From NCBI RefSeq assembly GCF_958298935.1, contig NC_084943.1, positions 17,105,001-17,169,000 of the forward strand: a stretch of DNA of 64,000 nucleotides. The letters run 5' to 3'. Position 1 is the stretch's first letter. Each line of letters starts with the position of its first letter. Shown in pieces: positions 1 through 10,803 of the stretch. Both the position numbers and the translations under genes were made by a program. The stretch comes from Phragmites australis (Eukaryota > Streptophyta > Magnoliopsida > Poales > Poaceae). The notes under the pieces were generated by a model. It saw only the letters and a program-made list of their open reading frames with translations, ran no database searches and was not told the DNA's origin.

Positions 1-467
1 GGGTGTAGCAGAACTGGGGGACGATGCTTGAAGTCCCCATGTACTTGGTAGTCATAGCAAGATTGTGCCACTTGAATGCAATCGGTCATCATATCATGCC
101 AATAGCCTCCTATAAGCTTTAGGCTATGAAACATCTTTGGCCCGCTCTGATGACCACCATGAACTCCTACGTGAACTTCTCAAAGGGCTTTATCGGCCTC
201 GCTTCAAGATAGACATTGAAGCTGCATCTCATGCCCATAGGATTGTCGGTACAAGACTCCTGCTTTGTATATGTAAGAGGGGAGTCACCTTTGCAATTGA
301 CGTCTTGTGACAGAGTCATTTGGCAGACCGCCATGCTTGAAATAATCTAAGAATGGCTTACACTGATCTTGTTCATCAACTTCAGGAGTTACCATGGTGT
401 TCACTTTGTGGTCTTCGGGTATAAGCTCGAGAACAGCTGGTAGAAGCCATCTCTCTTTGATTTTCAC
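1..467 (-). pseudogene. Gypsy integrase N-terminal zinc domain and linker
   Basis: The minus frame of 285-467 reads as the linker that follows RNase H in Tat-like polyproteins. After a frameshift, 1-240 reads through GVHGGHQSGPKM, YWHDMM and CIQVAQSCYDYQVHG, which is the HH..CC zinc-binding region that opens a gypsy integrase. The last zinc cysteine is a tyrosine here, and stops interrupt the frame. The integrase catalytic core would lie to the left, outside the window. Confidence 0.65.
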
Positions 468-479
468 TTCTGCTTGCCC

Positions 480-1120
480 ATGGGTAACATGAGGGCTGCG
501 GCTAGCTTTGCAAGAGTGCCTGTTGAAGTGTTCTTTCTTCGAGGAACGTGGTTGATATGTATGAGTTCCAATTTCTCCATGAGCTTGTGAGTGGCTTCCT
601 AATATGGGACCAACTCAAGCTTGCACACTTCATAGACGCTATTAATATGTCTCACGATGAGTTGAGAATCTCCACACACGTGCAGAATGCGTATCTCCAT
701 GGTGAGTGAGAGAAGAAGCCCGAAGATGAGGGCCTCATACTCGGGTTCATTATTGGAACATTCCTCCTTAAGCAAGGAAAAGAAATGGTATAAAGTTTCT
801 CCTTTGGGACTCTTGAACACTATTCCTGCATCGGCTCTCCTACAAGGAGTCCCATCGGGGTCGGACTCTGTACGTGAAGCACTGTCAAAATAGAGTTCCC
901 ATGGAGCCTCCGTGTTGACTGTGAATACTTCTTCATCGAGCAGTTCTGTGACTAAGCGCAAATCATCCGGAACAGGATGCGCTGCCAGGAAGTCAGCTAA
1001 AGCTTGCCCTTTGATGTCTTTCTAAGGAACATATGTGATGTTGTACTCCATCATTAATAAGGCCCATTTTCTGACCCTTCCTACAAGGGTGGGTTGACTA
1101 AGGATGTAATTATAGGGTCC
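480..1120 (-). pseudogene. Second RNase H domain of the gypsy element
   Basis: The main open frame is 599-961. It reads WELYFDSASR, GIVFKSPKG, NNEPEYEALI and GDSQLIVRHI, which match the strands and the acidic residues (D, E, D) of an RNase H fold of the RVT_3 type. The domain runs on, with a stop, to a terminal motif INHVPRRKN...LAKLAA near 480-560. Upstream, around 970-1060, is the linker KGQALADFLAAHP, typical of the join between the first RNase H and this one. RNase H removes the RNA strand during reverse transcription. The gene is inactive because neighbouring frames are broken. Confidence 0.75.
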
Positions 1121-1161
1121 ATTCTTGCAATAAGATGGACCTCATGTGCCAGCAAGTAGTG

Positions 1162-2555
1162 TCATAAGCTTTTGAGCACAAAGATTAGCACTAAACAAAG
1201 TTTCTCAATGGGGGAGTAATTACATTCAGCTCCCACCATGGTTCTACTTAAGTAGAAGCATGCAACTTCTTTTCCTTCGTTGTTAATCTGCCCAAGAAGG
1301 GCTACGATGGACACGTGTTGTGCTACGATGTATAAAATGAGAGGCCACCCTTCAATGAGGGCCATCAACACCAGTGGATGAAGCAAATATTGCTTAATAT
1401 TGTCGAAAGCATTTTGGCACTGCTCGTCCCAAATGAATGGTGCACCTTTGTTCATGAGCTCTGAGAAGGACTGAATTCGCCCGGACAGATTGGAAATAAA
1501 ACATCTTATGTACACAAGCTTTCCTTGTAAAGACTTGAGCCCTTTTAAACTCACTTGTGGAAGCATCTTGAGGATCATGTTTATCTTCTTAGGCTCGATT
1601 TTGATGCCTCGATAGCGGACTACGAAGCCTAGGAAAACGCTGGATTGCACGGCGAAGGCACACTTGAGCGGGTTCATCTTGAGTTGGTACTTGCGTAGTC
1701 TCTCGAATATGATACGCAAATCCTCTTGATGATGCTATCACTCTTGAGTATTGACCACCAAGTCATCAACATTGCATTCTATGGACTAGTGGATGAGGTC
1801 ATCAAAGATGACCGTCGTAGCTCGTTGGTGCGTAGCACCTACATTTTTCAAACCAAAAGGCATTATTGTATAATAAAAGTTATCTTTTGGAGTTTTGAAG
1901 GATGTGTCAATGGCATCATGTGAATCCTTCTTGATTTATTTATATCCAGAGAACCCGTCCATGAATGAGAGGGCTCCATCACTTGTAGTAGAATCAATCA
2001 CTAATTCAGTGATAGGAATAGGGAAATCATCTTTCAGACAAGTGCGATTCAGGTCACAGAAGTCTACATAGACTTGGACTTGCCTGTTCTTCTTCATTAC
2101 AAGAATGATATTAGTGAGCCATCGAGGATATTGCACCTCTTTGATGAACCCTGCCTTAATTAACTTATCAACTTCGGCAATATTGTCATCATGTAATTGC
2201 AGCGGAAACGCCGTGGATGCTGCTTAATGGAACAAAACTAGGGGTCTATCGCTAACTTGTGAGTAGCGACACGAGGATCGAGACTTGCCATTTCTTTATA
2301 CGACCATGCTAAACAATCTCGATATTTCATTAAAAATTGTTTATAATCTTCACACTCTTCGGGTGAGAGCATTGCACTTACAAAAGTAGGGTGAGGATCA
2401 TACTCACTCCCGAGATTAATCTCTACAAGCTCGTCTATAGTCTGCTGCTCATCGTCCTCTAACTGGAAAGGAGCTGGGGTGGCATTGAGGACTTCTCCAT
2501 GATGAACTGGCGTCGCTTTGTGTATCTTGGCCAAGAGGTATTGCTCGTCTCTCAA
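1162..2555 (-). pseudogene. Reverse transcriptase and first RNase H of the gypsy element
   Basis: Four blocks can be read on the minus strand. Block 2238-2555 is the RT leader, ending LAWSYKEMASLDPRVATHKL. Block 1936-2136 holds KKNRQVQVYVDFCDLNR and the DGFSGYK strand. Around 1735-1840 the catalytic box reads NVDDLVV, so both aspartates survive. Block 1162-1719 has the thumb and first RNase H, with LKMNPLKCAF, FLGFVV and the YSPIEKLCLVLIF helix. Stops and frame changes separate the blocks at about 2140-2230 and 1720-1930. The enzyme would copy element RNA into DNA. It is dead by mutation but clearly recognisable. Confidence 0.8.
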
Positions 2556-2561
2556 GCCATG

Positions 2562-2837
2562 TCACGCATTAGCAGCAGTGCAGAACGAGCAGAGCTGATG
2601 AGGGACTTCATAAATCTTGACTAAGTCCACTTCATCAGATGACATTTCCACATCATCCTCGCACCCCCAGTATTCACCTACACAAATAGCATTACATGTA
2701 ACAAATTCGGGGTCATCATCATCCATTTCATCACTCTCACATGAGACAAAGGAACGGTAGTCGAATCCGTAGCTAGTACGAGGGAGACAACCCTTCTTTA
2801 TGAGTCTTTCTGACTGGCTCCACCATTCTTCACACAC
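2562..2837 (-). pseudogene. Acidic linker between protease and RT
   Basis: This is an open minus frame with an acidic middle (SDEMDDDDPEF, CEDDVEMSSDEVDL) just upstream of the RT leader. Such acidic linkers are common between protease and RT in Tat-like polyproteins. I see no catalytic motif in it. The stretch 2838-3900 to its right holds only short broken frames of the same polyprotein and no recognisable domain. Confidence 0.4.
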
Positions 2838-3922
2838 GTTGGGCAGAGATGGTAATTGCTGATTCCTTCATAGTTTTATTCTGGACTTCTTGAGTAAGGG
2901 GACCATGGTTGGTTCAGCCCTCAAAGTCCCGATGATCTCCTCTTTATCCACTTCATTATCTGGAAAATTGAACACAAGGTTACAACATTAAGTATGTGGA
3001 ACCTTATAGAAAAGGGTCAGACTTGTGTATCCTTGAGGATCAAGAATAGCCCAGACTTCTAGTGGTGTAGCAATTGAAGTGTAAAGTGACAGAAGCAGAA
3101 TAAGAGGGGAGCTCGAGGCCACCTTCTCTATCTTGGCGACTATTTTCTTCATTCTCCCTTCTTTATGCTCAAGGGGTGTAGAGGCAGCCACTTTATTAGA
3201 CGCCTGGAGTGCTTGCACGGCAACTGGATGGGCACCTATTGGGCCCCCATTTGCTGTCACAAGAGGTTTTTTTGTATTAGCATTATACTCAAAAAGTGTC
3301 GAGGAAGGCATATTCCCTACAACTTTCGCAGAAGGCACATCTATCAAGGACCTAGCTTCTGACCTTGTCATGGTAGTAGTAATCTATGATGGTGATGAAA
3401 AAGGCCTCCAAGTTCCTCATGATTAGGGACATCGTTGAGGGAGGCGATGCAGGGTTCCAACTCTAGAACGTGCCTGAATTTTCTTCTTTGATTGCACCCG
3501 GTCCTTATTGTCGTTGAGACACGAGATCGTACACTTGAGGCCTTCCTCGGTCCTTACTGCCGCGAGTGCGAGGGAAAGAACCTTGTTGCCTTAAGCATGG
3601 TGTGATTAGAAACTTCATCTTGGAACTGGAGGATGTCGGGTCAGGTGTGATCATGACATCCACTACTAGGGTGGAGCAACCCAAAAGTTCTTCTCCACTA
3701 GTGCTAGGGAAGAAATGGATGGTGCATTTCTTGCACTGTATATGGGAATAGGTTACCGATGATTCAATGTTGCTCTCCTTTATTATCCACGAATTTGAAA
3801 CACTGGTGCAACATAGAGGGGACAACATGATATTTGTGTATCCAAAGTCTACCCAATAGCGCCAAGTAGGATGTTACAAACTCGATGACAAAGAATTTTA
3901 CCTTAAAGCTGATGGTGGACAT

Positions 3923-4153
3923 CTATGATTTGACATTAATAGAGCCTAACGCCTTGCTCCCATTATTGTCGTGGCCACATATGACCACGCTAGTCGGCTC
4001 GAGATCATCCATCATATACTTGGATCTTTTGAAATTGAAAATAGGTACAAGGTTGACTGCCGAGCTAAGGTCTATGAGCACACGACAAAGATGTGCACTC
4101 CTAATGTTGCCTTCGATGTATAGTGATCGATCATTACTATTGGTCTCCACCAT
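3923..4153 (-). pseudogene. Retroelement aspartic protease remnant
   Basis: The frame reads [14 protein letters not shown] followed by PTSVVICGHDNNGSKALGSI. This is the active-site loop and the following strands of a gypsy aspartic protease. The active-site D is present, but the next position, normally T, S or G, is L. The protease would cut the polyprotein. It is short and isolated between stops. Confidence 0.6.
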
Positions 4154-4458
4154 CTTGTCTTCTTCAGAGAATGAAATCTCATTGGCTTCAACAAGGGTGC
4201 TAAGGAGTGGTGTTTGGCCATAGCCGTCTCGTATATGTGAGGAGCTTGTAGAGCCTTAATTAAGGCCTCTCGTAAGTCCAACATTAGCATTAATGCGTCA
4301 TATATGCTCAATAGCACTAGAATGCGCTTCAAATGAGCAATGACATTGTACTCCATGTCGTCATCTTCTTTAGCCTGCACCTTTGACGATGAAGGGTTAG
4401 ATTCTTGAATGGGGATCTTCAAGCACTGCAACCCATTAGCCTTGTCAGCTCAAGGTAG

Positions 4459-5179
4459 TCAAGGTTTCACTACCTTAAGAATTTCACACCCATTTCTCAA
4501 ATTCATATTTTCTTCTTCACCTCCCACTTTGGCGGATGTAGCTTCTGCTTCTAGGGCTTCACTCTTTGGGAGTAATAGCGACTCTTGAGTTCGAGTCTTC
4601 ATCATCTTCTCTCGCAACGATGGCATTGCATGGCGCCACCTCGGAAGATGGAGTAGCATTGAGAGAATGTTCATCGCTTGACGTTATTGGCTGCCCCCAG
4701 GTCTTAGGGAAGAACTGACCTAGTGTAGGAAACATAGTGATTATGCACGCGAAAGCTTCATCTCCCTCCAACTTGAGAATGAATTGTGGAGGCATACATC
4801 GTTGACTTGGATCACACAGTGCAATTCGCACTAGCACCGGAGAAGGATTAGCTTGATAGTCAGGCTCTTGGAGGGTGCCTTTGCGGAACTTGCTGCCATT
4901 TTTGCCCCCTTACACGATGAGTCAGAACCTCTTGAACTAATCTTCTACTTTGGAGAATGGCACCCAATCTTTTTCTTCATTTATATGAATAGATGATGGG
5001 GCCTCATGTCTCACCATTACCACGTTAGCAATTTGGTGGTCTGGATTCATAGATTTAGGCTTGAGGGCTAACCTATTCTCATCGACCGCTCTTTGCAACC
5101 ACTCTTTGAAAGCGATGCAATCTTCAATGACGTGTCCCACATACAGATGGTACGGATAGTCTAAGGGGTTATCGGTCAT
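4459..5179 (-). pseudogene. Gag to protease linker with a cysteine/histidine motif
   Basis: Block 4937-5179 begins MTDNPLDYPYHLYVGHVIEDC and continues FKEWLQRAVDENRL. This is the histidine/cysteine motif that follows gag in many grass Tat-like elements, where the first position is usually a cysteine. Block 4559-4837 contains a further gag-pol linker in another frame. Several stops separate the two. The motif probably had a nucleic-acid-binding role, which is an inference from position. Confidence 0.5.
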
Positions 5180-5356
5180 AGCGACCTAATAAGGTCTTGC
5201 CAGCATAGGTAGGTTCATGAGCTTTTGCTCGTTCATCTGTTCGAAGAGACTTTTGATAAGGTCCCGTCAGAAGACATATTGCTTATCTTCATCTCCTGAA
5301 CATTAGGATGCCCAGCTGGTCTTGGCCACTCACTCTTTGTGCTAAAGGCTGAATGG

Positions 5357-6040
5357 TCACTCTTCGCTCACTCTCCAGACACTCATAGCATTTGGCTCAA
5401 TGGGTTCCTTTGCCTTGTTGCCATTTCCGGTCGGCTTACTTGAAGACCTGAATTGTCTAGTGTTGTTAATGGAGCCTGCGTTCTTGTACATCTCCATAAT
5501 GTGTGGTACTTTCTCAAACTCAAGCTTGGTAGCCGCAACAGCATTGCCAAGCGAATTGAATGTCTTGGGGTCGTGTCTTGATACACCGACCAACCAGTGT
5601 TGTAGCATGCCATGGATGAACATTTGCACGGTGTCTTCGAGGTGCATCTCCCTTGCGAGATGGACATAATTGTTTCTAAAGAGGATGATGTAATCTTTGA
5701 TCCTCTCATCTCCTCTTTGTTCAATTTGGGACAACTGTAGAATCAAGATGTCCTTCCTCATAATGATGAAATGTGACTGGAACAGCTCTTTCATTGCGAC
5801 CCAACTAGGCAACGAACCCGCAGGTAGATAACTAGACTAGTGGAAAGCAGCTCTAGTCAAGGAAACTAAAAACTAGCATAGTAACAGTGATGGGTTATTC
5901 GCGGTGTCTCCACACACTGACTCAAAGTAGATGAGGTGCTCGGTGGCATCACCAATTCCATCAAAGAAATAGAACTTCGACGAATGCCAACTAGCGGGGA
6001 ATGCGACTTGATCGTGCCACACTTCATATGGCTTGTCGAG
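5357..6040 (-). pseudogene. Gypsy gag (capsid) domain
   Basis: The minus frame 5357-5812 reads WVAMKELFQSHFI, QRGDERIKDYIILFRNNYV and DTVQMFIHGMLQHWLVGVSR, the core of the retrotransposon gag domain. The frame continues upstream with stops to about 6040, reading [20 protein letters not shown]. Gag packages the element RNA. Two in-frame stops in the upstream part and a frameshift after 5812 break it. Confidence 0.75.
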
Positions 6041-7725
6041 CTCACTCTGTAGTAGTGCTCTTGGGTCCTGCTCGGCCTCCTATTGCTACATTCTTCTGTT
6101 CACTACATCTTCTACAATGCTGCGATAATGTTAGTGTCACGGATGGCGCAACATGTGCAGTCGAACTTGCCAGCGCGGCCATGATGTTTAGACAAGAGGC
6201 ACCCATTTGATGGCTAGACGTGCCCCCTGTCCCCATCGGAGGAGGATTGTATAACTAAGATGTAACTTCAAACTTGGTAAACTACCGGTCACAGGAACCC
6301 AAAATACGTTAGGTGGTAATGGCGGTGTGCCTCCTGATGTGAAGTGTAGCATCATGGAGAAAAGCTAGTCCACTCTTGTGGACAACTCATTTACTTGTCT
6401 TCCAAGGGCGCTATTATGCTCGCTTTGAGCGCCAGATGTGGTGGAGGTACCTGCTGATTTTGACTTCTTGCACCCCTAGGGGCACGGTAGATGGTACTAT
6501 ACCTGCACCTACGGGTAGTTCTTCATGAATGCCTTCATTTTTGTTGGCCATATTAGCAAGTGCAATGTTTATGCCTTCTGGATCTTCTTCATCTCTGGAC
6601 AAAGCTGAAGGTGCTAGCTGGGAGTAGAGTGGCGACTGAGAGCATGCTTCAAGCGAGTCTGATGTATGAGCCCTGAGACTATATTGTCCTTCATCCTCAG
6701 ACGTGACAGGGCTACTCTCTATTCGATATCGAGCAGTCATGTTCAAGCATGTGTTAAGGCTATAACGTGTTGCTACCGTGTGTAGCTGATCTTTATCTTG
6801 TGGTAAATGCAAAGAAATACTCCTATAGGTGTTAAGGTGGTCATACGAAGAAGACCCCACTCTAAATGACTTGTATTTCCTGGACACGGGAAAGAAAGGG
6901 GTGACTATGGCCTCCTTCTATAGCCTTGTAACAATTTGCTAGGACCTACCAAAGCAAGCCTTTGGATATGGCAAAATTTCCTCCTCGGAGGAGTATGCTA
7001 ACTCATGTGTGACAGGAAGAAGTTCCCAGTCAGAATCTGATTCCTTGGGATTCAAGATCCTAAATGGTGCCACACATCATGACGTCTCCGTCATTGGACT
7101 TCATTGAACTTTCGGGCGTAGTGTCATAATTTGATGAAGTGTCCGAGCCTGGCTCTGCATGCTGCTGCAGTGTTTCAGTAGTAGATGGCAGTGTCGTTTC
7201 CTCAGGGATAGTTGCAGGTTTGTCCTTCATTGCTGGCTTTTTGCTTCCTTTAGTAATGATGAATAGAGAGGGTTGAGGTGGCTCGACCCTTTGCTGTTGC
7301 GCGGCATGCCCTATTGAAACATGAGTAGTGCCAGCGTCTTGTGATTGATGTGGCTTTGGAGCCTGGCATTCTAAGAGAAAGTGGTATCTTGAGTTTTGTT
7401 CGAGTTTTGCGGTTATCTGAATGCTAACTCTTCCATCCTTCGGGTGGACTGGGCCATCCACCCAGATGCGAACTTGCACGTGACGTAGCACGAGGCCTTG
7501 CAATTCTTAGAACCAGGCCTACCACTTTCTCTTTCTTCGCTCGCACCTCCGCTAATTCTCATTGAGAGTATACGGGGCTGGGTTTCTAGTAGGTGAAGCG
7601 GGATGAAGCGCTGATCGTGTAGGAGCCTCGCGCCCCGCGGTCTCGCGACTAGAGGAAGCCTCCTCATAAGGGGGCCTTCGGTTGTTCCCCAAGGGCTTTC
7701 TCGGATAAGCATAGTCTTGATGACG
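6041..7725 (-). pseudogene. Gypsy 5' leader and upstream gag region
   Basis: The region lies between the primer binding site and gag. It has open minus frames at 6414-6887 and 7060-7503, rich in S, T, P, E and Q, with no domain I recognise. The segment 7060-7503 is rich in proline and glutamine and would be flexible. Low-complexity leaders of this sort are common in Tat-like elements. I do not propose a function. Confidence 0.35.
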
Positions 7726-7740
7726 TGGCTCTTGATACCA
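7726..7740 (-). promoter_or_regulatory. Primer binding site like initiator Met tRNA
   Basis: The minus strand reads TGGTATCAAGAGCCA, close to the plant initiator-methionine tRNA primer site TGGTATCAGAGCC with one extra base. It marks the 5' end of the interior of the minus-strand gypsy element. The expected adjacent 5' LTR is not there. The plus-strand element's LTR begins 16 bases away, at 7757. Confidence 0.55.
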
Positions 7741-7756
7741 ACGAGTGGGTGATCGT

Positions 7757-8409
7757 TGTTGGGGGAAATGCCCCAGCCCATAGGCAATACCAGGAAGTCG
7801 CTGGCTGGTGCCACTCCAGAGCCCTGAGGCTCTGGGCTCCCCACCGAGATTACAACCTCTGGAGGCCGTAAGGGCTCATTAGGTCTCTCCTTCTCTAGGT
7901 AAGGGAGGCAGCTAGTCTCCGAGGGAAATATCAACAAAGAAAGGACTCCCCCTGTAGTCATCTGACATGAAGTGACCAGCAGTTAATGCCAGTGCAAGTG
8001 GAGGATATCCTGACACCCGTGACAGTGCAGCGCTGTGCCGCAATTTACGGCCGGCTTAGCATCTCACCCTTATGGTTGCTTGCACCACTGTATTTGCTAT
8101 AATAGATAATATTTTGTAGTTAGGGGTAAAAGTATTTTTACTAGGGCTTGGGCTGTGTAAGTTTTACTGGTCCTGGGCCTGTAGTATGGCGGTCACTTGT
8201 ACCTTTATTTCTATAGGGGCATGCTTATATGTTTATACCCCAAATGGCACTATAAATACAGACCCCAGGCCACCAGACCAAAAGAAATTTTTTTTGATGA
8301 TCAATACATTTGGTGTTCCTTCGCTTCCACTTCTTCTCCAAGCTTGAGCCATTCATGTGATTGTGTTCTTGCCGTACTTGTTCGTTGAAGACATTTTCTT
8401 CCACCAACA
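7757..8409 (+). repeat. 5' LTR of the non-autonomous element
   Basis: It matches 11903-12554 along its length with scattered substitutions. It has TG..CA ends. The TATA-like TATAAATA at 8251 sets the direction of transcription as plus. The many differences between the two LTRs mean the insertion is old. Confidence 0.85.
8251..8258 (+). promoter_or_regulatory. LTR TATA box
   Basis: TATAAATA in the sequence GGCACTATAAATACAGACC is conserved at the same place in the other LTR (12396-12403). Its spacing of about 150 bases to the LTR end suits a U3/R start. Confidence 0.6.
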
Positions 8410-8427
8410 GCGCATCGTCTGTGGGGT
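8410..8427 (+). promoter_or_regulatory. Degenerate primer binding site
   Basis: GCGCATCGTCTGTGGGG follows the left LTR directly. It resembles the GGCGCCGTCTGTGGG sequence found at this position in many grass Tat-like elements. It is mutated, so the call rests on position and partial match. Confidence 0.5.
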
Positions 8428-8563
8428 CGACAAAAATGTAAGGCAAAAGGTGAAGTCGGTACAATACACTTTCATATGTACATATTCATATATCATACAT
8501 AAAGAACATACCAAATATTAAGTAAAAGTTCACTCTATGCGACATGGAAGCTGGTACGGACAC

Positions 8564-10288
8564 CTCTACTGCCCGCTACCTAGTCGTAGCTAAAGGCTGA
8601 GGGGATCGTGGAGCGCCTCCCTTGGCCTAGCCATCAGCTTCACCTTTGACAACCGCCGTGGGGCACCAGAGGGCCCTACGTCCAAAGCCTGGTAGGGGCT
8701 AAGGACCAAAAGGGTCATGGACCACCTCCCCTAGCCCAGCCATTGGCTGCACCATCGGCAAACCATCATGGGGCTCCGGATGGCCCTGCCTCTGAAGCGT
8801 GGTCGCAGCTAAGGGCCAAGGGGGTCACGGAGCGCCTCCCCAGGCCTAGCCATCTGCTTCACCTCTGGCAAATCATTGTGGGGCTCCGAAGGGTCCTTCC
8901 TCCAGAGCCTAGTCATGGCTAAAGGCTGAGAGGGTCACAGAGCGCCTCCCTCAGTCTAGCCATCAGCTTCACCTCTAGCAAACCGCCACGAGGCTTTGGA
9001 GGGCCATGCCTCCAGAGCCTAGCCGAGGCTAAGGGCCAAGGTGGTCGCAGAGCACATCCCCTTACCTAGCTATTGGCTTCACCTCTGACAAACTGCCACA
9101 GGGCTTCGGAGGGCCCTGCCTCTGGAACCTGGCCATAGCTAAAGGCCGTGGGTATCATGGATTGCCTCCCAAGGCCCAACCATCAGTTTCACCTCTGGCA
9201 AACCACCATGGGGCTCCAGAGGGCCCTACCTCCGGAGCCTAGCTGTGGCTAAGGGCCAAGGGGGTCGCAGAGCACCTCCCCAGGCCCAGCCATCAGCTTT
9301 ACCTTCGACAAACCACCGCGGGGCTCCAGAGGGTCCTACCTCTAGAACCTGGCCGTGGTTATAGGCCAAGGGGGTTACGGAACACCTCCCCCGGCCCAGC
9401 CATCGGCTTCACCTCTAGTAAACCACCGCGGGGCTCCGGAGGGTCCTATCTCCAGAGCCTGGCCGTGGCTAAGGGATGAGGGGTCACGGAGCACCTCCCC
9501 CGACCCAGCAGTCGGCTTCAGCTCCGGTAAACCACCGCGGGGCTCTAGAGGGCCCTGCCTTTGGAGCCTGGTCATGGCTAAGGGCCGAGGGGGTCGTGGA
9601 GTGCCTCCCTCGGCTCAGCCATTAGCTTGACCTTCAGCAAGCGCCATGGGGCTCTAGATGGCCTTGCCTTCAACGCTTGACCGCGACTAAGGGCTGAGGG
9701 GATCGTGGACAGTCTCCCCCGGCCTAGCCATCGGCTTCAACTCTGGTAACTGCCGCAGGGCTCTGGATGGCCCTGCCTTTGGAGCCTAACCGCGACAAAG
9801 GGCTAAGGGGGTCACGGACTGCCTCGCCTGGCCCAGCCATCGGCTTCACCTTCGGCAAGTGCCACGAGGCTCCAGATGGCTCTGCCTATAGAGCCTAACA
9901 GCAGCTAAGGGCCGAGGGGTCACAGATCGCCTCCCCCAGCCCAACCATCGGCTTCACCTCCGACAAGTGCCACAAGGCTCCAGATGGCCCTGCCTCTGGA
10001 GCCTGGCCGCAGCTAAAGGCCGAGGGGGTCATGGACAGCCTCTCAGGCCCAGCCATTGGCTTCAACTCCGGCAAGCACCGCGGGGCTCTGGATGGCCCTG
10101 CCTTAAGAGCTTTACTGCAGCTAAGGGCCATGGGGGTCACGGATCACCTCCCCCAGCCTAGCCATCAGTTTCACCTACGGCAACCCGCCTCCCCCAGCCC
10201 AGCCATCTACTTCACCTCCGGTAAACGCCGTGAGGCTCCAGATGTCCCTGCCTCTGGAGCCTGACCGCGGCTAAGGGCCGAGGGGGTA
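8564..10288. repeat. 110-bp tandem repeat array, about 15 copies
   Basis: The same sequence block recurs every 109-110 bases. For example GGGCTCC begins at 9211, 9321 and 9431, then GGGCTCT at 9540. Each unit is GC-rich and contains a GAGGGCCCTGCCTC-like core, a CTAAGGGCCGAGGGGGTC block and a CGGCTTCACCTC block. Copies differ by point changes and small gaps, and the last units are shortened. Open frames in it on both strands come from its low stop-codon content and are not genes. Confidence 0.9.
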
Positions 10289-10290
10289 CA

Positions 10291-10803
10291 CCTCGGCCCT
10301 CACGACATTATCCCGAGGCGGGCTGGATGGCACGGGATGGGACCCGTGCATTGAATGACCCCACGCCCTTCTGCCAGAATGTGGTAGGAACTGACACCGA
10401 GCGTGGTGGGAGCAGTTGGAGGTGACAGGCCATGTGCGCTCTTAAATGCAGCCTCGGGCCTTTGACTGGCTAACACCTCATCAGTGGGCCCCTGTGGGGG
10501 CTACTTGTCAAGGGAGCTTCCTGGGTCGTCGGGGAACCGAGTGCTCAAAGGTCACTGTTCACCTCCCCGAGCACTCTCTCCCGAGAATGCCCTTCCCTGG
10601 TCCTCGTGGAACCGAGTGCTCGGGGGCTACTGTTCACCTCCCCGAGCACTCTCTCCCGGGCATGCTTGTACGGATCCTCAGGGGACTGAGTGCTCGGGGG
10701 CCGCTGCACGCAGCCCCGAGCACTCTCTCTCGGAACTTCCTTCAGTGGGTCCTCGGGATACTTGGGTGCCCTGGGGGCCACCGCTCGCGGCCCCGGGCAC
10801 ACT
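10291..10803 (-). repeat. Fragment of another element's LTR captured in the interior
   Basis: This stretch matches 14837-15347, part of the solo LTR described below, with few differences by eye. The match starts at CCTCGGCCCTCACGAC and stops sharply after CCCCGGGCACACTTT. It contains three of that LTR's hairpin units. It was gained as a block, either by insertion and deletion or by template switching. Confidence 0.85.

Larger units (their letters stand above)
1..7740 (-). mobile_element. Decayed Ty3/gypsy retrotransposon, Tat-like, 5' part to integrase
   Basis: Minus-strand order from right to left is primer binding site, leader, gag, protease, reverse transcriptase, a second RNase H after the RT, and the integrase zinc domain at the window edge. 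That order is gypsy-type. A further RNase H domain behind the RT/RNase H is known from the Tat/Ogre group, which is the basis for the lineage. All domains are split by stops and frameshifts, so it cannot make a polyprotein. The 3' LTR lies outside the window. No 5' LTR of its own is visible, because a different element's LTR starts 16 bases beyond the primer site. Confidence 0.8.

Noticed and set aside
8564..10288. CRISPR-like array
   Set aside because: The whole 110-bp unit is repeated with no unique spacers, and the context is a plant retrotransposon.
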